Positions 20,955 to 32,139 of a DNA stretch of 64,000 nt are shown piece by piece. Location: assembly GCA_023548195.1 (NCBI GenBank), contig JAJHZJ010000808.1, positions 4,073,182-4,137,181 of the forward strand, given 5' to 3'. Made by a program: the position numbers and the translations under genes. This stretch comes from Bettongia penicillata ogilbyi. Its lineage: Eukaryota > Chordata > Mammalia > Diprotodontia > Potoroidae. Each line of letters opens with the position of its first letter. Within the stretch, counting starts at the first letter, position 1. Under the pieces are notes generated by a model. The model did not search any database, had not been told where the DNA came from, and saw only the letters and a program-made list of their open reading frames with translations.

Positions 20955-21034
<80 letters not shown>
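20955..21034 (+). repeat. GA dinucleotide microsatellite
   Basis: About 80 bases of near-perfect GA on the + strand, long enough to be polymorphic. Confidence 0.97.
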
Positions 21035-21037
<3 letters not shown>

Positions 21038-21194
21038 TTTAGCTAGGTAGGCCCTTGTTGTGTTCTTCAAATCATATCATGTATGTAACTGCCCTCTTGG
21101 CCTGTACTTAGTTTGGAGGCAAACTCTGCTAACCCAAACTGTTAGGCAACGTTTACTTAGCAAGGCACTTTGTACATTGTACATTACCAATAAA

Positions 21195-21330
21195 TAATCC
21201 AATGAAGAAATACCACTAACTTGGACAAGTTGCTAAACCTTCATCTGAGCCTCAGTTTCCACCTCTGAAAAATTAGGATACTGAGATGGATGATTTCCAA
21301 GGTCGCTTCCAGCTCTAAAAATATTTATTC
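21195..21330 (+). repeat. MIR-type SINE, 3' half
   Basis: 'gacaagttgctaaaccttcatctgagcctcag' and 'gatttccaaggtcgcttccagc'. Confidence 0.55.
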
Positions 21331-21524
21331 AATGAATGAGTCTATGAATGAACTTCAAAATGAGTTTTCTGAAGCCAGTAATTTGTCACTGAACCACTAG
21401 GGGTCCTATGTGTTCTGTACTCTTCCCTGTGCCTTAATTAAGCAAGGTCAGAAAGTTCAGAGAAGCTTTTCTTGGAAAGTTCTGGATCTAGCTTGGAGTG
21501 AGTGTGCAAGTCTCCTAATAGAAT

Positions 21525-21670
21525 GGCATTACAGAGCTGGAAGGGACCCTAGAGAATATCCAATACAATTCCATCATTTTGATGGAGAAGCTGGAACCCA
21601 GATGGGGAAAGTAACTAGTCCCAAAGCTAAGCAAAAGCCAGAACCCAGTGTTCTTAGCGTAACTATTTAG
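21525..21670 (-). repeat. MIR3/THER-type SINE (antisense)
   Basis: 'cattacagagctggaagggaccctagag', 'attttgatggagaagctgg' and 'aaagtaactagtcccaaagc'. It accounts for most of the 86-residue open frame at 21410-21670. Confidence 0.6.
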
Positions 21671-22379
21671 CATTCCATTATGAAAAATGGAAGAATATGA
21701 CCATGAGCTATAGGTGAATTTCTTTGAATTGTAGACATGCAAAACTAGGCAGGCAGTCTGAAAGGTCTAGGCAAGTCATGAGGCCAGAATCAGTGACTGT
21801 TGCGGGGTGAAAGGTCAACTAATCCAAGTGGGTATTGAATATACCAGAATGAAGATAATTGGCAGAGGACAGAGCTATCAATTTTTGATTAGAGTAAAAT
21901 AGAGTCTCCCTGGACCTCACTTTCCCATCTGTATAAAGGAGGTTATGGACTAGATAACCTCTAAGATCCTTGCTATTTCTAACATTCCAAGATCCTAGCA
22001 ATCTAATTCTTTAATCAATCAATGAGTACCTATTTTCCCAGGTTCTACTTGGAAGAAGTAGACAACCTCAGGCAGCTTATAACCTTTTCCTTTTCAGGTC
22101 ATGAGTTTTTCAACAACCTCTCTCCTCCCAAAATTCTTTCTTCAGTTTTTTACACAATAGTTTCTATTATGAATTTAGCTACATTCTGAACTAACATAAA
22201 ACAATAAATCAACGAACAAAATATGGAATAAAACTGTAACTATTTATATTTAGATATTCAAATGCTAGAAGGAGCTATGATTTTTGTCAATATAAGTCAC
22301 TCTCAATGTGGGAAGTTCCTCCACTAAAGCAAATTGCAACCAATATTTACTTACTAGACATGTGTTTGGGAATTACCTG

Positions 22380-22745
22380 GGATATGAAGAAATTAACTTG
22401 TCCAAGGTCACACAGATAATAGGTATAGGTAGGATTTGAACATAGATCTTAATAGCAAAAATAATAACTGACATTTATATATCACGTTAATGTTTACAAA
22501 GCTTTTATAAACGTTACTTCATTTGGACTTTACAACAACCCTATGAGTTAGGGAATTCAGGTCATTATTCCCATTCTATAGAGGAGAAAACTGAGGCCCA
22601 GAGGAAGGGACCCTAGAGGTTATCCAAGGGAGGTTGAATGAGTTAACCAAGATCACATAGCTAGTTAGGGTTACAGGCATAATTTCAACCCAGCTTTTCT
22701 CCATTTCCAGTCTATAATATTATCTACTTTGTCATTCTGCCTCAT
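22380..22745 (-). repeat. Two adjacent antisense MIR pieces
   Basis: A short piece (22380-22450, 'ttgtccaaggtcacacagataat') is followed by a longer copy (22465-22745) with 'ttacaacaaccctatgagttagg' and 'ctgaggcccagaggaag'. Confidence 0.65.
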
Positions 22746-22809
22746 ACATTTTGATGAAAAGAGGATATATGTGTGTGTGTGCAATATAAATGCTTTTTTA
22801 AAGAAACAA

Positions 22810-23090
22810 TGACCATTTGTTTCTTCTTTGCTCTCTTTTGACCTATTTTTTGTTTGTACTTATAAAACTTTATTATTGTTATTTTAAAAAAATCATAGTC
22901 AATGCATATATCTAATCTTTTTATCTTCTTTTTATAGCACTTGTATAATTTTTTTTACCATATTTCTTTGTATTCATTGAATTTGTCATGTTTATGTGTG
23001 ATAGTATTTCATTATGTTGATATACTCCGCTCTCCCCTCATTGTTGGATATAAAGGTAGTTTTCAGTTTTTCATTACTAAAAATTAAACC
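22810..23090 (-). repeat. Old L1-like fragment (antisense)
   Basis: 'gtgatagtatttcattatgttgatata' and 'ctcattgttggatataaagg' resemble the antisense L1 ORF2 3' region. It may resume at about 23661 after the 7SL pseudogene. Weak resemblance. Confidence 0.35.
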
Positions 23091-23378
23091 GGCTGGGTAT
23101 TGTGACGGCTATCAGGAAGGCTAAAACTGGTGGATCTCTTTGGCTCTGCAGTTCTAAGCTGCTGTGGGCTATGCTGAGTGAGTGAACACACTAAGTTCTA
23201 CATCAATATTGTGAATTCCCAGGAGCAGGGGGCTACCAAGTCGTCTAAGGAAGGGGCAAACCAGTCCATTTGGAGAAAAGAAGCAGGTCAAAGTTTCAGT
23301 GCCATTCAGTAGGGTGATGAAACCCATGAGTAAACCATTATACTGCTATCCCAGAAAAGAGAGGGAAACCCAGTCAAG
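23091..23378 (+). pseudogene. 7SL (SRP) RNA retropseudogene
   Basis: Matches the signal-recognition-particle RNA along most of its ~300-nt length: 'ggctgggtattgtgacgg' (5' Alu domain), 'gctgtgggctatgctga', 'cactaagttctacatcaatattg' (S domain), 'gagcagggggctaccaagtc', 'gcaaaccagtcc', 'agcaggtcaaagtttcagtgcc' and a terminal 'gagggaaaccc'. About 20 bases are missing near the start and there are many substitutions, so it is not a functional SRP RNA gene. An A-rich tail follows, the mark of L1-mediated retroposition. RNA polymerase III product in its functional form; this copy is presumed dead. Confidence 0.88.
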
Positions 23379-23660
23379 AGAGAAAGAAAGAAAAGAAAGG
23401 AGAAAGGAAAGAAAGAAAAAGAAAGGAAGGAAGAAATAAAAAAAGGGAGGGAGGAAGGAAAGAGGGAGGGAAAGAAGGAAGGAGGGAAGGAACAAAGGAT
23501 GGTGGAAAGGAAAGAAGGGAGATAGAAAAAAAAGAAGGAAGGAGGGAGTGGGAGGAGGGGAGAGAGAGAAGAAGAGAAGGAAGGGAGGAAAGGAGGGAAG
23601 GAAGAGGTGGAAGAGGAAAGCAGGAAGGGGGAAGAAGGAATGGAAGGAGAAAGGGAGAGA
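23379..23660 (+). repeat. Purine tract (GAAA/GGAA) derived from the 7SL copy's tail
   Basis: About 280 bases of A and G with almost no pyrimidine, in GAAA, GGAAGG and GGGA units, beginning where the poly(A) tail of the 7SL copy should be. The long Ser/Pro/Phe minus-strand frame here is an artefact. Confidence 0.92.
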
Positions 23661-24014
23661 AGTATTATCAACATTTTTGTTTCAGGGAAGTTTTTATTTC
23701 ATTTAGCTTTTCACTTGCAGTTCCAGCATCTACAACATGCAAGGATAGGATAGTCATTTCGTTTTTAACCCCTCCCAAGAATGAGTATACAATGAAATGT
23801 CAGATGGCAATCAGTGTTTACCATGGTCTTTCTTTCGTCCTGCCCAGGATGAAATCATACATACAGCACCCACTCAAGAGTATCTCCTATTCATCACTCA
23901 GACCTGACCTTGACCACTGTTTGTTAGCCCAAGACTTGGTCTTTGTCCTCCGCGCTCTGGCAGTAGAAATAAAACATGTCCCTTGTCCATCAGATTTAGA
24001 GTTGAAATGAAGTT

Positions 24015-24195
24015 CAGAGGTCATCTAGGATCATAGATCTAGAGCTGAAAGGGACATCAGTGGCCATTTTGTAGATGAGGAAACAAGTTCAAAGAGGTTA
24101 AATGATTTACTTGCCTAAGCTCCCACAGAGCCAAGGTTCAAATTCAGGTCTTCTGACTTTCAAATCTAGTCTTCTTTTTACTCAACCATATTGTG
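24015..24195 (-). repeat. MIR3/THER-type SINE (antisense)
   Basis: 'atagatctagagctgaaagggacatcag', 'tttgtagatgaggaaac' and 'aattcaggtcttctgac'. Confidence 0.65.
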
Positions 24196-24669
24196 TCTAC
24201 TGTAAGCTCCTGGAAAGGACTGTGTTTTCACTTATGTTTCACTTTTCTCCCATTGCCATCCACAAAAGTTCTTCAATACTCTTCAGGACATAGAGGTGCC
24301 CCTGAACTCTTAGCATCTATGCCCTTAGAGCATCCACTTTGGAAGAACCACTTAAACCTAAACACTTTTGAGTTTGGATCTGGTGATTAACTGTTGTCCA
24401 AGCACAGGCCTAGAAGAGGCCACCACCATTGGCCACCCCAATTTATTATGATGATTCTCTAGGACCTGAAAAAGTTGTAATCTGTTTGATGGAAGGGATT
24501 CTCACACCAGTGAAATCAGAAATCAATTAGGAGATTCAAGTATTTACCAGTTTCTGTACCTTTCATGCTGCCTAACACCTTTCTGTTGACCTAATAAACA
24601 AAGTAAGGAAATAGATATGATTAGTATTACAGGTATTTATTGATTTTTCCGTTGTCCTGTCTCTAGTTT

Positions 24670-24810
24670 TGTTGAAATAGGAGATGGTGTGGAGTAGTGA
24701 AGAGATCACTGATCTTGGAATATCTAAGTAGAGCCCTGGGACCTGAGTTTCAGCTTTACAGCATACTCCCTGGGCAATCATGGTCAGGTCATTTAAGCTC
24801 AAGGGTTCTT
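24670..24810 (+). repeat. MIR-type SINE fragment
   Basis: 'gtgtggagtagtgaagag', 'gggacctgagtttcagc' and 'caggtcatttaagctcaag'. Confidence 0.5.
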
Positions 24811-24871
24811 AATGTCTATGACATATGTCATATGTCTATGAGATGTTCTCTCTTCCTATATGGGTATATAG

Positions 24872-25010
24872 ATATCTATATACACACACATGTATATGTA
24901 TGTACATGTATGCATGTATATATGTGTGTATATGTGCGTATACACACATGCATGCATACGTACATATTCACACACATACATATGTGTATATATGTAAATA
25001 TATTTTTAAT
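24872..25010 (+). repeat. TATG/CATA compound microsatellite
   Basis: Mixed TATA, CACA, TATG and GCATAC units. Palindromic composition gives open frames on both strands that are not genes. Confidence 0.9.
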
Positions 25011-25369
25011 TTCAATATAATTGGTTTCCTTTGTAATAAGTGATAGAATACAAACTCTGGGAACCCCCTTGAACTGAATTTTCCCACTCATTCTGATGTT
25101 CTAAGGCTATAAGCCTTTCATTATTACTTTGTTTAATTGCCTCTGGCTGCCTCCCATCCTTAATTCTATCAAAATGGAGGTTTAAGGTGGGGAGTATGGG
25201 CAGGGGGAGCAATCCAGAGATATTTAGAAACTTTGTTTTGGAGGTCATGAAAAGCAACCAAACTTGCATAGTAATAGTTATACTTAAATCTATTAATTTC
25301 AGTGCATGTAGTATCATAACCCTGTTTCAATCTCTTTTCCAAAATCTCCATAAGGATTCTTTGCTCATT

Positions 25370-25790
25370 CATTCTCATTTCCTTTTCATCATATGTTCAT
25401 GATTAGTGTATATTCCAGTCTTCAAGTTCTGCTTTTCAAAAAATTATTGTTTCATAAAAGTCTTTCTAGAGCTCTTTGTATTACTCTTATACATTAGTCC
25501 TAATTGTATTATATATCTGTTGAATTAATGTACAATTTATTTAATCAGTCCCTTATTATTGGACATATATATTTCTTCTTCCTCTTCTGCTAACTCTCCC
25601 TTTCAAACTTTGGACTCTTTTTCCTTTTTGATGACAGTTTCAGCTTATAGTCCCAATAACAGAATTTTTGTGCCAAAAAGTGTGATTATTTTTATGACTT
25701 TTACCGTACTGCCAGATTGCTCTCCAAAAAGATCCTACACATTTGCAATTCCACCAAAAATGAATGAATGTATTTCAAATGTATGGTCTT
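25370..25790 (-). repeat. L1 ORF2 3'-region fragment (antisense)
   Basis: 'tcagtcccttattattggacata', 'cgtactgccagattgctctcca' and 'tttgcaattccaccaaaaatg' follow the antisense order of a mammalian L1 3' end. Confidence 0.6.
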
Positions 25791-26040
25791 AAGCAAATCA
25801 CTTAACCACTCTCTGACTCAGTTTCCTCATCTGTAAAACACTGGGGTTGGACTTTGAGAACTTCCAAGCTATTCTCTCACTCTAAAGCTATGAGTCTATG
25901 AATTTTCTTTCAACTTTGATATTTACTAGCTGTGTGACCAATGGCAAATCAATGAACTTCTCTGAACCTCTCACTCCGATTCCTTGCTTATAAAATGAAG
26001 CAAATAGTACATGGACTTGTGATGAGTAAAACTCTATGGA
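25790..26040 (+). repeat. Two adjacent MIR fragments
   Basis: 'gactcagtttcctcatctgtaaaac' (25790-25895) then 'ttactagctgtgtgaccaatgg' and 'gcttataaaatgaagc' (25915-26040). Confidence 0.65.
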
Positions 26041-26374
26041 AATAAGCTAGAATTTCAGATCTGCTCCAGTGCATGAATTCTTCCCTGATCCTTCCGCTAG
26101 TAGAAATCTTGACCTGAGGATGAATGATAAAAGCACTTTTGGTCTCCCCTATGCACATATAATATCCTAATTTGTACAACAATTATTTGCATCTTTTTCT
26201 TATCTTCTCTACTTGTAGTAGTTGTAATCTAGTTGTAATTTCTACATTACCAAGCATCACAAAGAGCAGATATTTAATGTATTTGATGGATTAAGCATCT
26301 TTCTTTCCCTCCTCCTTCTGGCAAACTAGGGCCTCCCACCCCTTATAATTGGGGGCAAGTGATGCTCCGTCTCT

Positions 26375-26665
26375 TGATTTTGGACATTTTCACTGTTGCC
26401 CTCCATGCTTGAACTCTCTCCCTCCTCTTCGATACCTGCTTCAAGTCTCAGTATAATTCCCACCCTCTGCCAGAAGCCTTTCCAGTCATTTGTCATCTTA
26501 GCATCCTCCCTCCTTCCAGTCTATCCTGTCTCTGTCTTGCTTATACATAGTTGTTTTCTTGTCGTTAGACTACGAGCTCCTTCAGAGGAAGGACTATCTT
26601 TTACTTTTCTTTGTATCCCCAAATCTTGGGTTAGTACCCAGCACACAGTAGGGGAATAGAAATGT
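26375..26665 (+). repeat. L2 LINE 3' end
   Basis: 'ctctgccagaagcctttcc', 'agactacgagctccttcagagg' and 'gtacccagcacacagtagg' give the L2 terminal order. Confidence 0.7.
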
Positions 26666-26935
26666 ATTAAGTCATTTACTAAGTACCTACTATGTCCTAG
26701 ACACTTGGCTATTTGCTTTTAAAATGATTATCTCATTTGATTCTCACAACAACCCTGGGAGGTAGATGCTATTATTATGTCCATTTTACAGTTGAGGAAA
26801 CTGAGGCAGGAAGAGGTTAAATGACTTGCCCAAGGTCACATAACTAGTATGTGTCTGAGGTTACATTTGCACTGAGGTCTTCCTGACTCCAAGCGCAGCA
26901 TTCTATCCATTTCCATTGCAGCACCTAACTTTCCC
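26665..26935 (-). repeat. MIR CORE-SINE (antisense)
   Basis: Well-preserved copy: 'ttctcacaacaaccctgggagg', 'cagttgaggaaactgaggc', 'gcccaaggtcacataactag' and 'ctgaggtcttcctgactcc'. Confidence 0.85.
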
Positions 26936-27069
26936 TTTTTGTTGATTTGACTTCTGAAAAAACTATCTCTTAGACTGGAAGATCTTCCTGTACTAACCCT
27001 CCTGGGTGCCATGGTGCACAGACATCCCCATTCTTCTTTGCCATTTGTACCTGTTCCTTGATCCAATGG

Positions 27070-28125
27070 CCTGTCTTTGTATCTAATTTGTTTCCTGGCT
27101 ATGTGCCTCTTTCCACTTCAGTTGTAAGTCATCCATACCATGCTTTCCTCTTCAGTGCTCACACTTAATTAAGGAAACACAGGGCTGCCCTAGGGGCCCT
27201 TTGCCCACCCAACTGAGCTAGGAAAACCCATAGTATTGAGAGAAAGTGGAGGGAAATGCCCAAAGTAAATAGTAGAGAGGCAAATTGATAAAAATAATAT
27301 AGAGAGAAGATGGATAGTTTATCCAGGCTGATGAAGTTGGTATTTCTTTCCCTATTAGTACTGTGGAGTTATATGTTTCTAATTTTCCAGGCCATGCCTT
27401 TGACTTATTGGTCCTATTATTTCAGATTGCAGAGGTGACCAGAATCTTTGCTTGGACTCTCCTCCTTGTTTCCTTAGGACGGACCCTGCTTCTGGCCAAA
27501 CATCTCAGCCTTTGCTTCCACAGCCTGAAGATGCTAACTAGAAGTCAGGGATCTATCTGAGGAGATAGCTGCCTTACTGGCAACCCTGGCTTTGATTCCA
27601 GGTGTCTTTTGGGTGCACAGCAACCCCACCTTAGGTAACTCTTCTTTAGGTGGAGAGAAATCTGTGTTCAATTCATCTTGGATAGATGGGTGACTTAATT
27701 TGGGCCCCTCCTAGGAAATACTTGATCACATTTAATGAATGGTTCCACCCTGCCACTCCTGGGAGTTGAGCAGCACCCCCACTGTGACCTTGAACAAGGA
27801 GTAATTGAAACTCCACCTTCCGTGACTGAGCACACAGCCCTTGTTCCAATTCTTTAAAAGAAAATGATCTATTTCCTCCTTGGGCATTTATAGAGAGCAC
27901 ACAGGCTGAATATTACAGCTGTTGGTGCAGATGGAGCCTCATCTTTCATTAGAGTGGATTTTACGTTTTGAGAGGGCAGAGGAAGTATTAACCTGTATAA
28001 GGCAAGCCTAGTGAAAGGGTTCCTCCTCTCCAAAAAGAACTACACCTACTCTGCACCTTACAATGTTGGAGAGTTGTCTGAAGGCACTGAGAAGTTCAAT
28101 CACTGGTCTGGAGTCACAGAGAGGA
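27070..28125. other. Repeat-poor block, nothing recognised
   Basis: About 1 kb without clear repeats. The open frames here have no recognisable family and no convincing splice context. Could hold regulatory sequence; no direct support. Confidence 0.35.
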
Positions 28126-28129
28126 TCAA

Positions 28130-28365
28130 CTGGGTGTAGGCCCTGGAGTCAGGATGAGCCAAAAAGATGAGTTCAAACCTGACCTCAGATACTTACTCAC
28201 TGTGAGACCCTGGGCAAGTCCTTAACTTTGTTTGCCTTAATGTCTTATCTGTAAAACCAGCTGGAGAGGAAATGGTAAAGCATTCTGGTATCTCTGCCGA
28301 GAAAACCCCAAACAAGGTTATGAAGAGTTGGATGTGGCTGAGCAACAAGAAAGAGTCATATAGCC
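28130..28365 (+). repeat. Marsupial MIR-tailed SINE
   Basis: 'gagttcaaacctgacctcag', 'ctggagaggaaatggtaaagc' and 'gaaaaccccaaacaaggtt' in sense order. Confidence 0.8.
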
Positions 28366-28559
28366 AGCGTTTGTCAGAAGTACGATTTGAATCCAGGTCT
28401 TCCTGACTTATGGGCCTACTTTCTCTTTACAATGCCGCAAGCCACATCTTGGACGGATAATGGACCAAGTAGAGGCTGAAAAGTCTATTAACCTCTTCAC
28501 TGGGCTCAGACTGCTCAGAATGCTCAATTTATAAGAAGAAAAGAATGTGAGGGTGACAG

Positions 28560-28640
28560 AATATCAGAACCATAGAATCTCAGAGGCAAGAGGGGCCTTG
28601 GTTAACATTTAGTCCAAGACTTAAGGCCTTAAGGCTCATA
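28560..28640 (-). repeat. MIR3/THER-type fragment
   Basis: 'accatagaatctcagaggcaagaggggcc' is the characteristic start of this SINE type. Confidence 0.45.
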
Positions 28641-28854
28641 GAAAATCTGGAGATAGCCCACAGTAGGGAAGGGAACTGTCAACCTGTATATTTTTGCTTG
28701 GCTCATTTTCAGTCCTCCAGATGTGGCCCCTCTTCTGAAGGCCCACTTATGTTAAGAAGGTGAGAAAGGCAAATGATTTCTCTCACCTCCAAAATGGAAT
28801 CATCCCAGATCTCTAGGAAAATTCTGGCAAAGGAATTTTGCTTACCAATCAGCA

Positions 28855-29180
28855 AGTATTTATTAGGTGCTTTCTAGGTACCAGGCATTAAGCTAGGTAC
28901 TCAAGGTAAAAAACCAGAAAAGGAAACAGGCCCTGTCCTCAGGTTGCTTACAATAACCTATCAGAGAAAACATGTAGACATTTAAGTTAACAAATATTTC
29001 TTAAACTCATACTATGTGCCAGGAGGCATTGCAAGTAGATTCAAAATATAAACATGGTAAATGCAAGGTACTTTTGAAGGGATGGGGTATTTAGCAGCTG
29101 TAGGGGAGAGGGAATAGCTCAGAAATGGCCTCGTGTAGAACAAGGAACTTGAATTAAACTTGGAAAGAAATGAAAGATTT
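28855..29180 (-). repeat. L2 LINE 3'-end pieces (antisense)
   Basis: Two similar starts, 'gtatttattaggtgctttc...taccaggca' (28855) and 'aaatatttcttaaactcatactatgtgcc' (28988), suggest two overlapping L2 ends; the later part has 'ggcctcgtgtagaacaagg'. Confidence 0.5.
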
Positions 29181-29189
29181 AATGAATCA

Positions 29190-29388
29190 GCTAAATATCA
29201 TAGTGGAGAGGGCACTGCCCTTGGAGTCTGCATGGCCACCGTCTCAGATACTTCCTAGGGATGTTGCCTTGGTCTCGTCAGTTTCCTCCTCTGTAAAATG
29301 GGGATAATAGAACACCTACCTCACCGGGTTGTAGTCCTAGGACTGAATGAGATAATAGGCATAAAGTGCTTTGCAAATCTTAATTTTG
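29190..29388 (+). repeat. MIR-type SINE
   Basis: 'cagtttcctcctctgtaaaatgggg', 'acctcaccgggttgtag' and 'aaagtgctttgcaaatc'. Confidence 0.7.
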
Positions 29389-29610
29389 TTTTCAGTTGTT
29401 TTTCAGTCTGTCCGACTTTTATGATTTGCTTTGGGGTTTTCTTGGCAATGATCTTCTCCCACTCATTTTACGGATGAGGAAAATGAGGCAAATGGGATTA
29501 AGAGATTTATCCCCGGTCACGCAGCTAGTAAACGTCTGAGACTGAATTTGAACTCAGGTCTTCCTGACTTCAGGTCTGGTGCGCTCTCCACTTTTGCCCC
29601 CTAGCTAGAT
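29388..29610 (-). repeat. Marsupial MIR-tailed SINE (antisense)
   Basis: 'tttggggttttcttggcaa', 'ttttacggatgaggaaa' and 'ctcaggtcttcctgacttc'. Inserted against the end of the preceding MIR. Confidence 0.8.
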
Positions 29611-29674
29611 GCCTGCTTGATGCCATTATTGTCATTTATGTCATAATTGGGATATTTGCTTTAGAAGGAATTTT

Positions 29675-29840
29675 AGTCCAAGCCCATCTATATACCAATG
29701 AGGGAATTAAAGCTCAGGGGGAGGAAAGAACTTGCCCAAGGTCACAAAAGTACTATACAATCATGCCCAAGGTCACAAAGGTACTATACAATCACAAAAT
29801 CCTGGTGTTGGAAAGCACCTTAGAAGATAGCTCATCCTGC
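29675..29840 (-). repeat. MIR3/THER-type SINE with a 31-bp tandem duplication
   Basis: 'atgagggaattaaagctcag' and 'cttgcccaaggtcac' mark the SINE. The segment 29733-29763 is repeated at 29764-29794 with one mismatch. Confidence 0.65.
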
Positions 29841-29930
29841 CCGAAACATAACCACCACAGCATTCCTGATTGGTAGCCAGCCAGCCTTGGCTTAATGACC
29901 TGAGGTGTGGAAGAATTTGCTATCTTGAAT

Positions 29931-30085
29931 CAGGGGTGGGGAACCTGTGACCTCAAGGGGCACATGTGGTCCTCTAGGTCCTCAAGTGTGGTCTTTTGAC
30001 TGAGTCCAAGATTTACAGAACAAATCTTTTTACTAAAGGGACTTGTTCTGTAAAGTTTGGATTCAGTAAATCCAATCTATTCTGG
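29931..30085 (+). mobile_element. hAT-like MITE, family 1
   Basis: Begins 'caggggtggggaacctg', followed by 'gtggtcctctaggtcctc', 'aacaaatctttttactaaaggg' and 'aaagtttggattcagt'. The centre is partly self-complementary ('acagaacaaat' / 'acttgttctgta'). Confidence 0.65.
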
Positions 30086-30239
30086 GAGAGCTGTTTGGGT
30101 TAGAAAATTATTTTTCTATTTGTCTCTTCTCACCTTCTACCGATTGCTCCCATTTCTTCTCCCTTGAACTAATTAAAAGCAAGTCTAGCTCATCTTCCAT
30201 GTTACAGACCTTAAAATACTCAAGGACTATTATTTTATT

Positions 30240-30485
30240 GGAGCAGCTAGGTGGTGGAGTGGATAGAACTCAGGGCCTAGAGTTAGGAAGATCTGAGTTC
30301 AAATTTGGCCTTGGACACTTAATAGTTACATGACCCTGGGCAAGTCTCTTAACCTTGTTTGCCTCAGTTTCCTCATCTTCAAAATGAACTGGAGAAGGAA
30401 ATGGCAAATCACTCCAGTATCTCTGCCAGGAAAACCCCAGATGGGGTCATGAAAAGCTGGACATGATTGAAAGAAATGAATAAAA
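30240..30485 (+). repeat. Marsupial MIR-tailed SINE, complete
   Basis: 'gagcagctaggtggtggagtgg' head, 'ctcagtttcctcatcttc' core and 'aaaccccagatggggtcatga' tail, ending in an A-rich run. Confidence 0.9.
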
Positions 30486-30499
30486 AAACTGTTTTATTC

Positions 30500-30900
30500 C
30501 TTCCCCACCAATTCCTCCAAGCTAAACATCCACACAGTTCCCCAGCTAATTAATTAACATGTATAATACTAGTAGGAAGCAATCAGATGGCATACTGCCT
30601 CACCCCTAATGCCTACAAAGCAGGTGATCTCCTCCCATAGTCCAGCCCTGTCTCATATCAGCAACAATGGATCACTAACTCTCCACTCCCTCTGGGACTG
30701 TGTCCCAGGGTCTCTTCTCATAGGTGGGTTATATCCAGGATTTCTCTTCCTACTGGAAGAGAAGTGTACTCAATTGCCTCTTCTGATATTTTCAGATTGG
30801 AAATGGGAAAGCTGATTTAAGAGGAGCATGCTTAGCTCTACATGCTCCACGTACGATTTCATATTGCTTGTTCAAGGCATCAAAATTGCTAGTTTTCTTG
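30500..30900. other. Non-repeat stretch, nothing recognised
   Basis: No gene or known repeat recognised. Confidence 0.3.
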
Positions 30901-30903
30901 TAG

Positions 30904-31346
30904 CATTTATTGTATAGGCTTTCTTGGAATGGAAATCTATTGCTGTATATTTTGAATCCTCTCTTATGTTCTGCTGTGCACATGGCAATGCTTTTTTTTT
31001 TTCTCACTTTATTTTATTTTAGTTTTACTATTTAAGTTTGCTCCTTTTTCCTTTCTTATTTTGTTTTTTAGTTTCAAATAAAAAAGAAAATAGTAGAGAG
31101 CAAAAAAAAAGTAAGAAAAGACGGACAGGTCCCAACAGCTCCCTTAAAATTTATTATATATGGCTTTCTTGAGATGGAAATTTATGGCAGTATATTTTGA
31201 ATCCTCTCTTACATTCTGCTGTGAGCATGGCAATGCTTTTCTTTTTTTTCTGATTTTGTATTTACGTTTCAATGCTTAAGTTTATGTTTCTTTTTTTATT
31301 GTGTGTTTAAGTATTTAAGTCTAAAAGAAAAAAAAGAAAAAAATGC
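30904..31346 (+). repeat. Two head-to-tail copies of an unrecognised repeat, offset 244 bp
   Basis: 'atttattgtataggctttcttgg...gcaatgc' at 30905-30988 recurs as 'atttattatatatggctttcttg...gcaatgc' at 31149-31234, each followed by a T-rich then A-rich stretch. Each unit looks like a retroposon 3' end with its own A-rich tail. Confidence 0.75.
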
Positions 31347-31486
31347 GAGCTGTGGCTCTCTACCATCTAATCTTTTCTAGAACCTTAAAGATAAATCAAG
31401 AATCCTTGCTGCAGCATTTCCAACAAGTCATCCTCCAGCAATTGAGAATCTATTATTTCCTCATAGAGTCTTTCTAAATAGTTCTT

Positions 31487-31737
31487 GTTATTTGCTGTTC
31501 AGTCATATCCAATTCTTCATGACCCCATTTGGGGTTTTCTTGGCAAAGATACTGGAGTGATTTGCCATTTCCTTCTCCAGTTCATTTTACAGATGAGGAA
31601 ACTGAGGCAAATAGGGTTAAGTGACTTGTTCAGGCTCACACAGCTAGTAAGTATCTGAGGCCAGATTTAAACTCAGGAAGCTGAGTTTTCCTGACTCCAA
31701 GTCCAATAGTCCATCTGCTGTGCCACTTCTGCCTCTA
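31487..31737 (-). repeat. Marsupial MIR-tailed SINE (antisense)
   Basis: Nearly consensus: 'tgctgttcagtcatatcc', 'tttggggttttcttggcaaag', 'tttgccatttccttctccag'. Confidence 0.9.
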
Positions 31738-32139
31738 AATAGCTCTAATGATTAGGACATTTTTTTTAATATGGAATAAAAATTCTACTTTCTTCAACTT
31801 CCACACTTTCTTCCCTCTGGTGCTGTGCAGAACCAGTCTCATCCCTCTTTTGTGTGAAAACCCTTCAAATACAATTAGCTTGTCCTAAGTCCTTTCCTTC
31901 TAAATTATTTCCTTCAACACATCCTTGTATAACTTAGTTTATTGATATCTTCCCAATTGCCAAGTAACAAGAGGGGTAGAGTCAGTGTAGTAATTTGGAT
32001 TTGGGAGCAGCATAATTTAAGAAAATAATGTTCTCTTGGGTGGATGGTGACTTTCTGCAAGGAGACACTGAGCTTTGGGAAAACCTCAGATAAGAAAGGT
32101 GTAATAGTGAAAGCAGGAAACTGAAAACAAATACCCTTT

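Noticed and set aside
23306..23674. 122-codon minus frame rich in Ser/Pro/Phe
   Set aside because: Complement of the purine tail behind the 7SL pseudogene.
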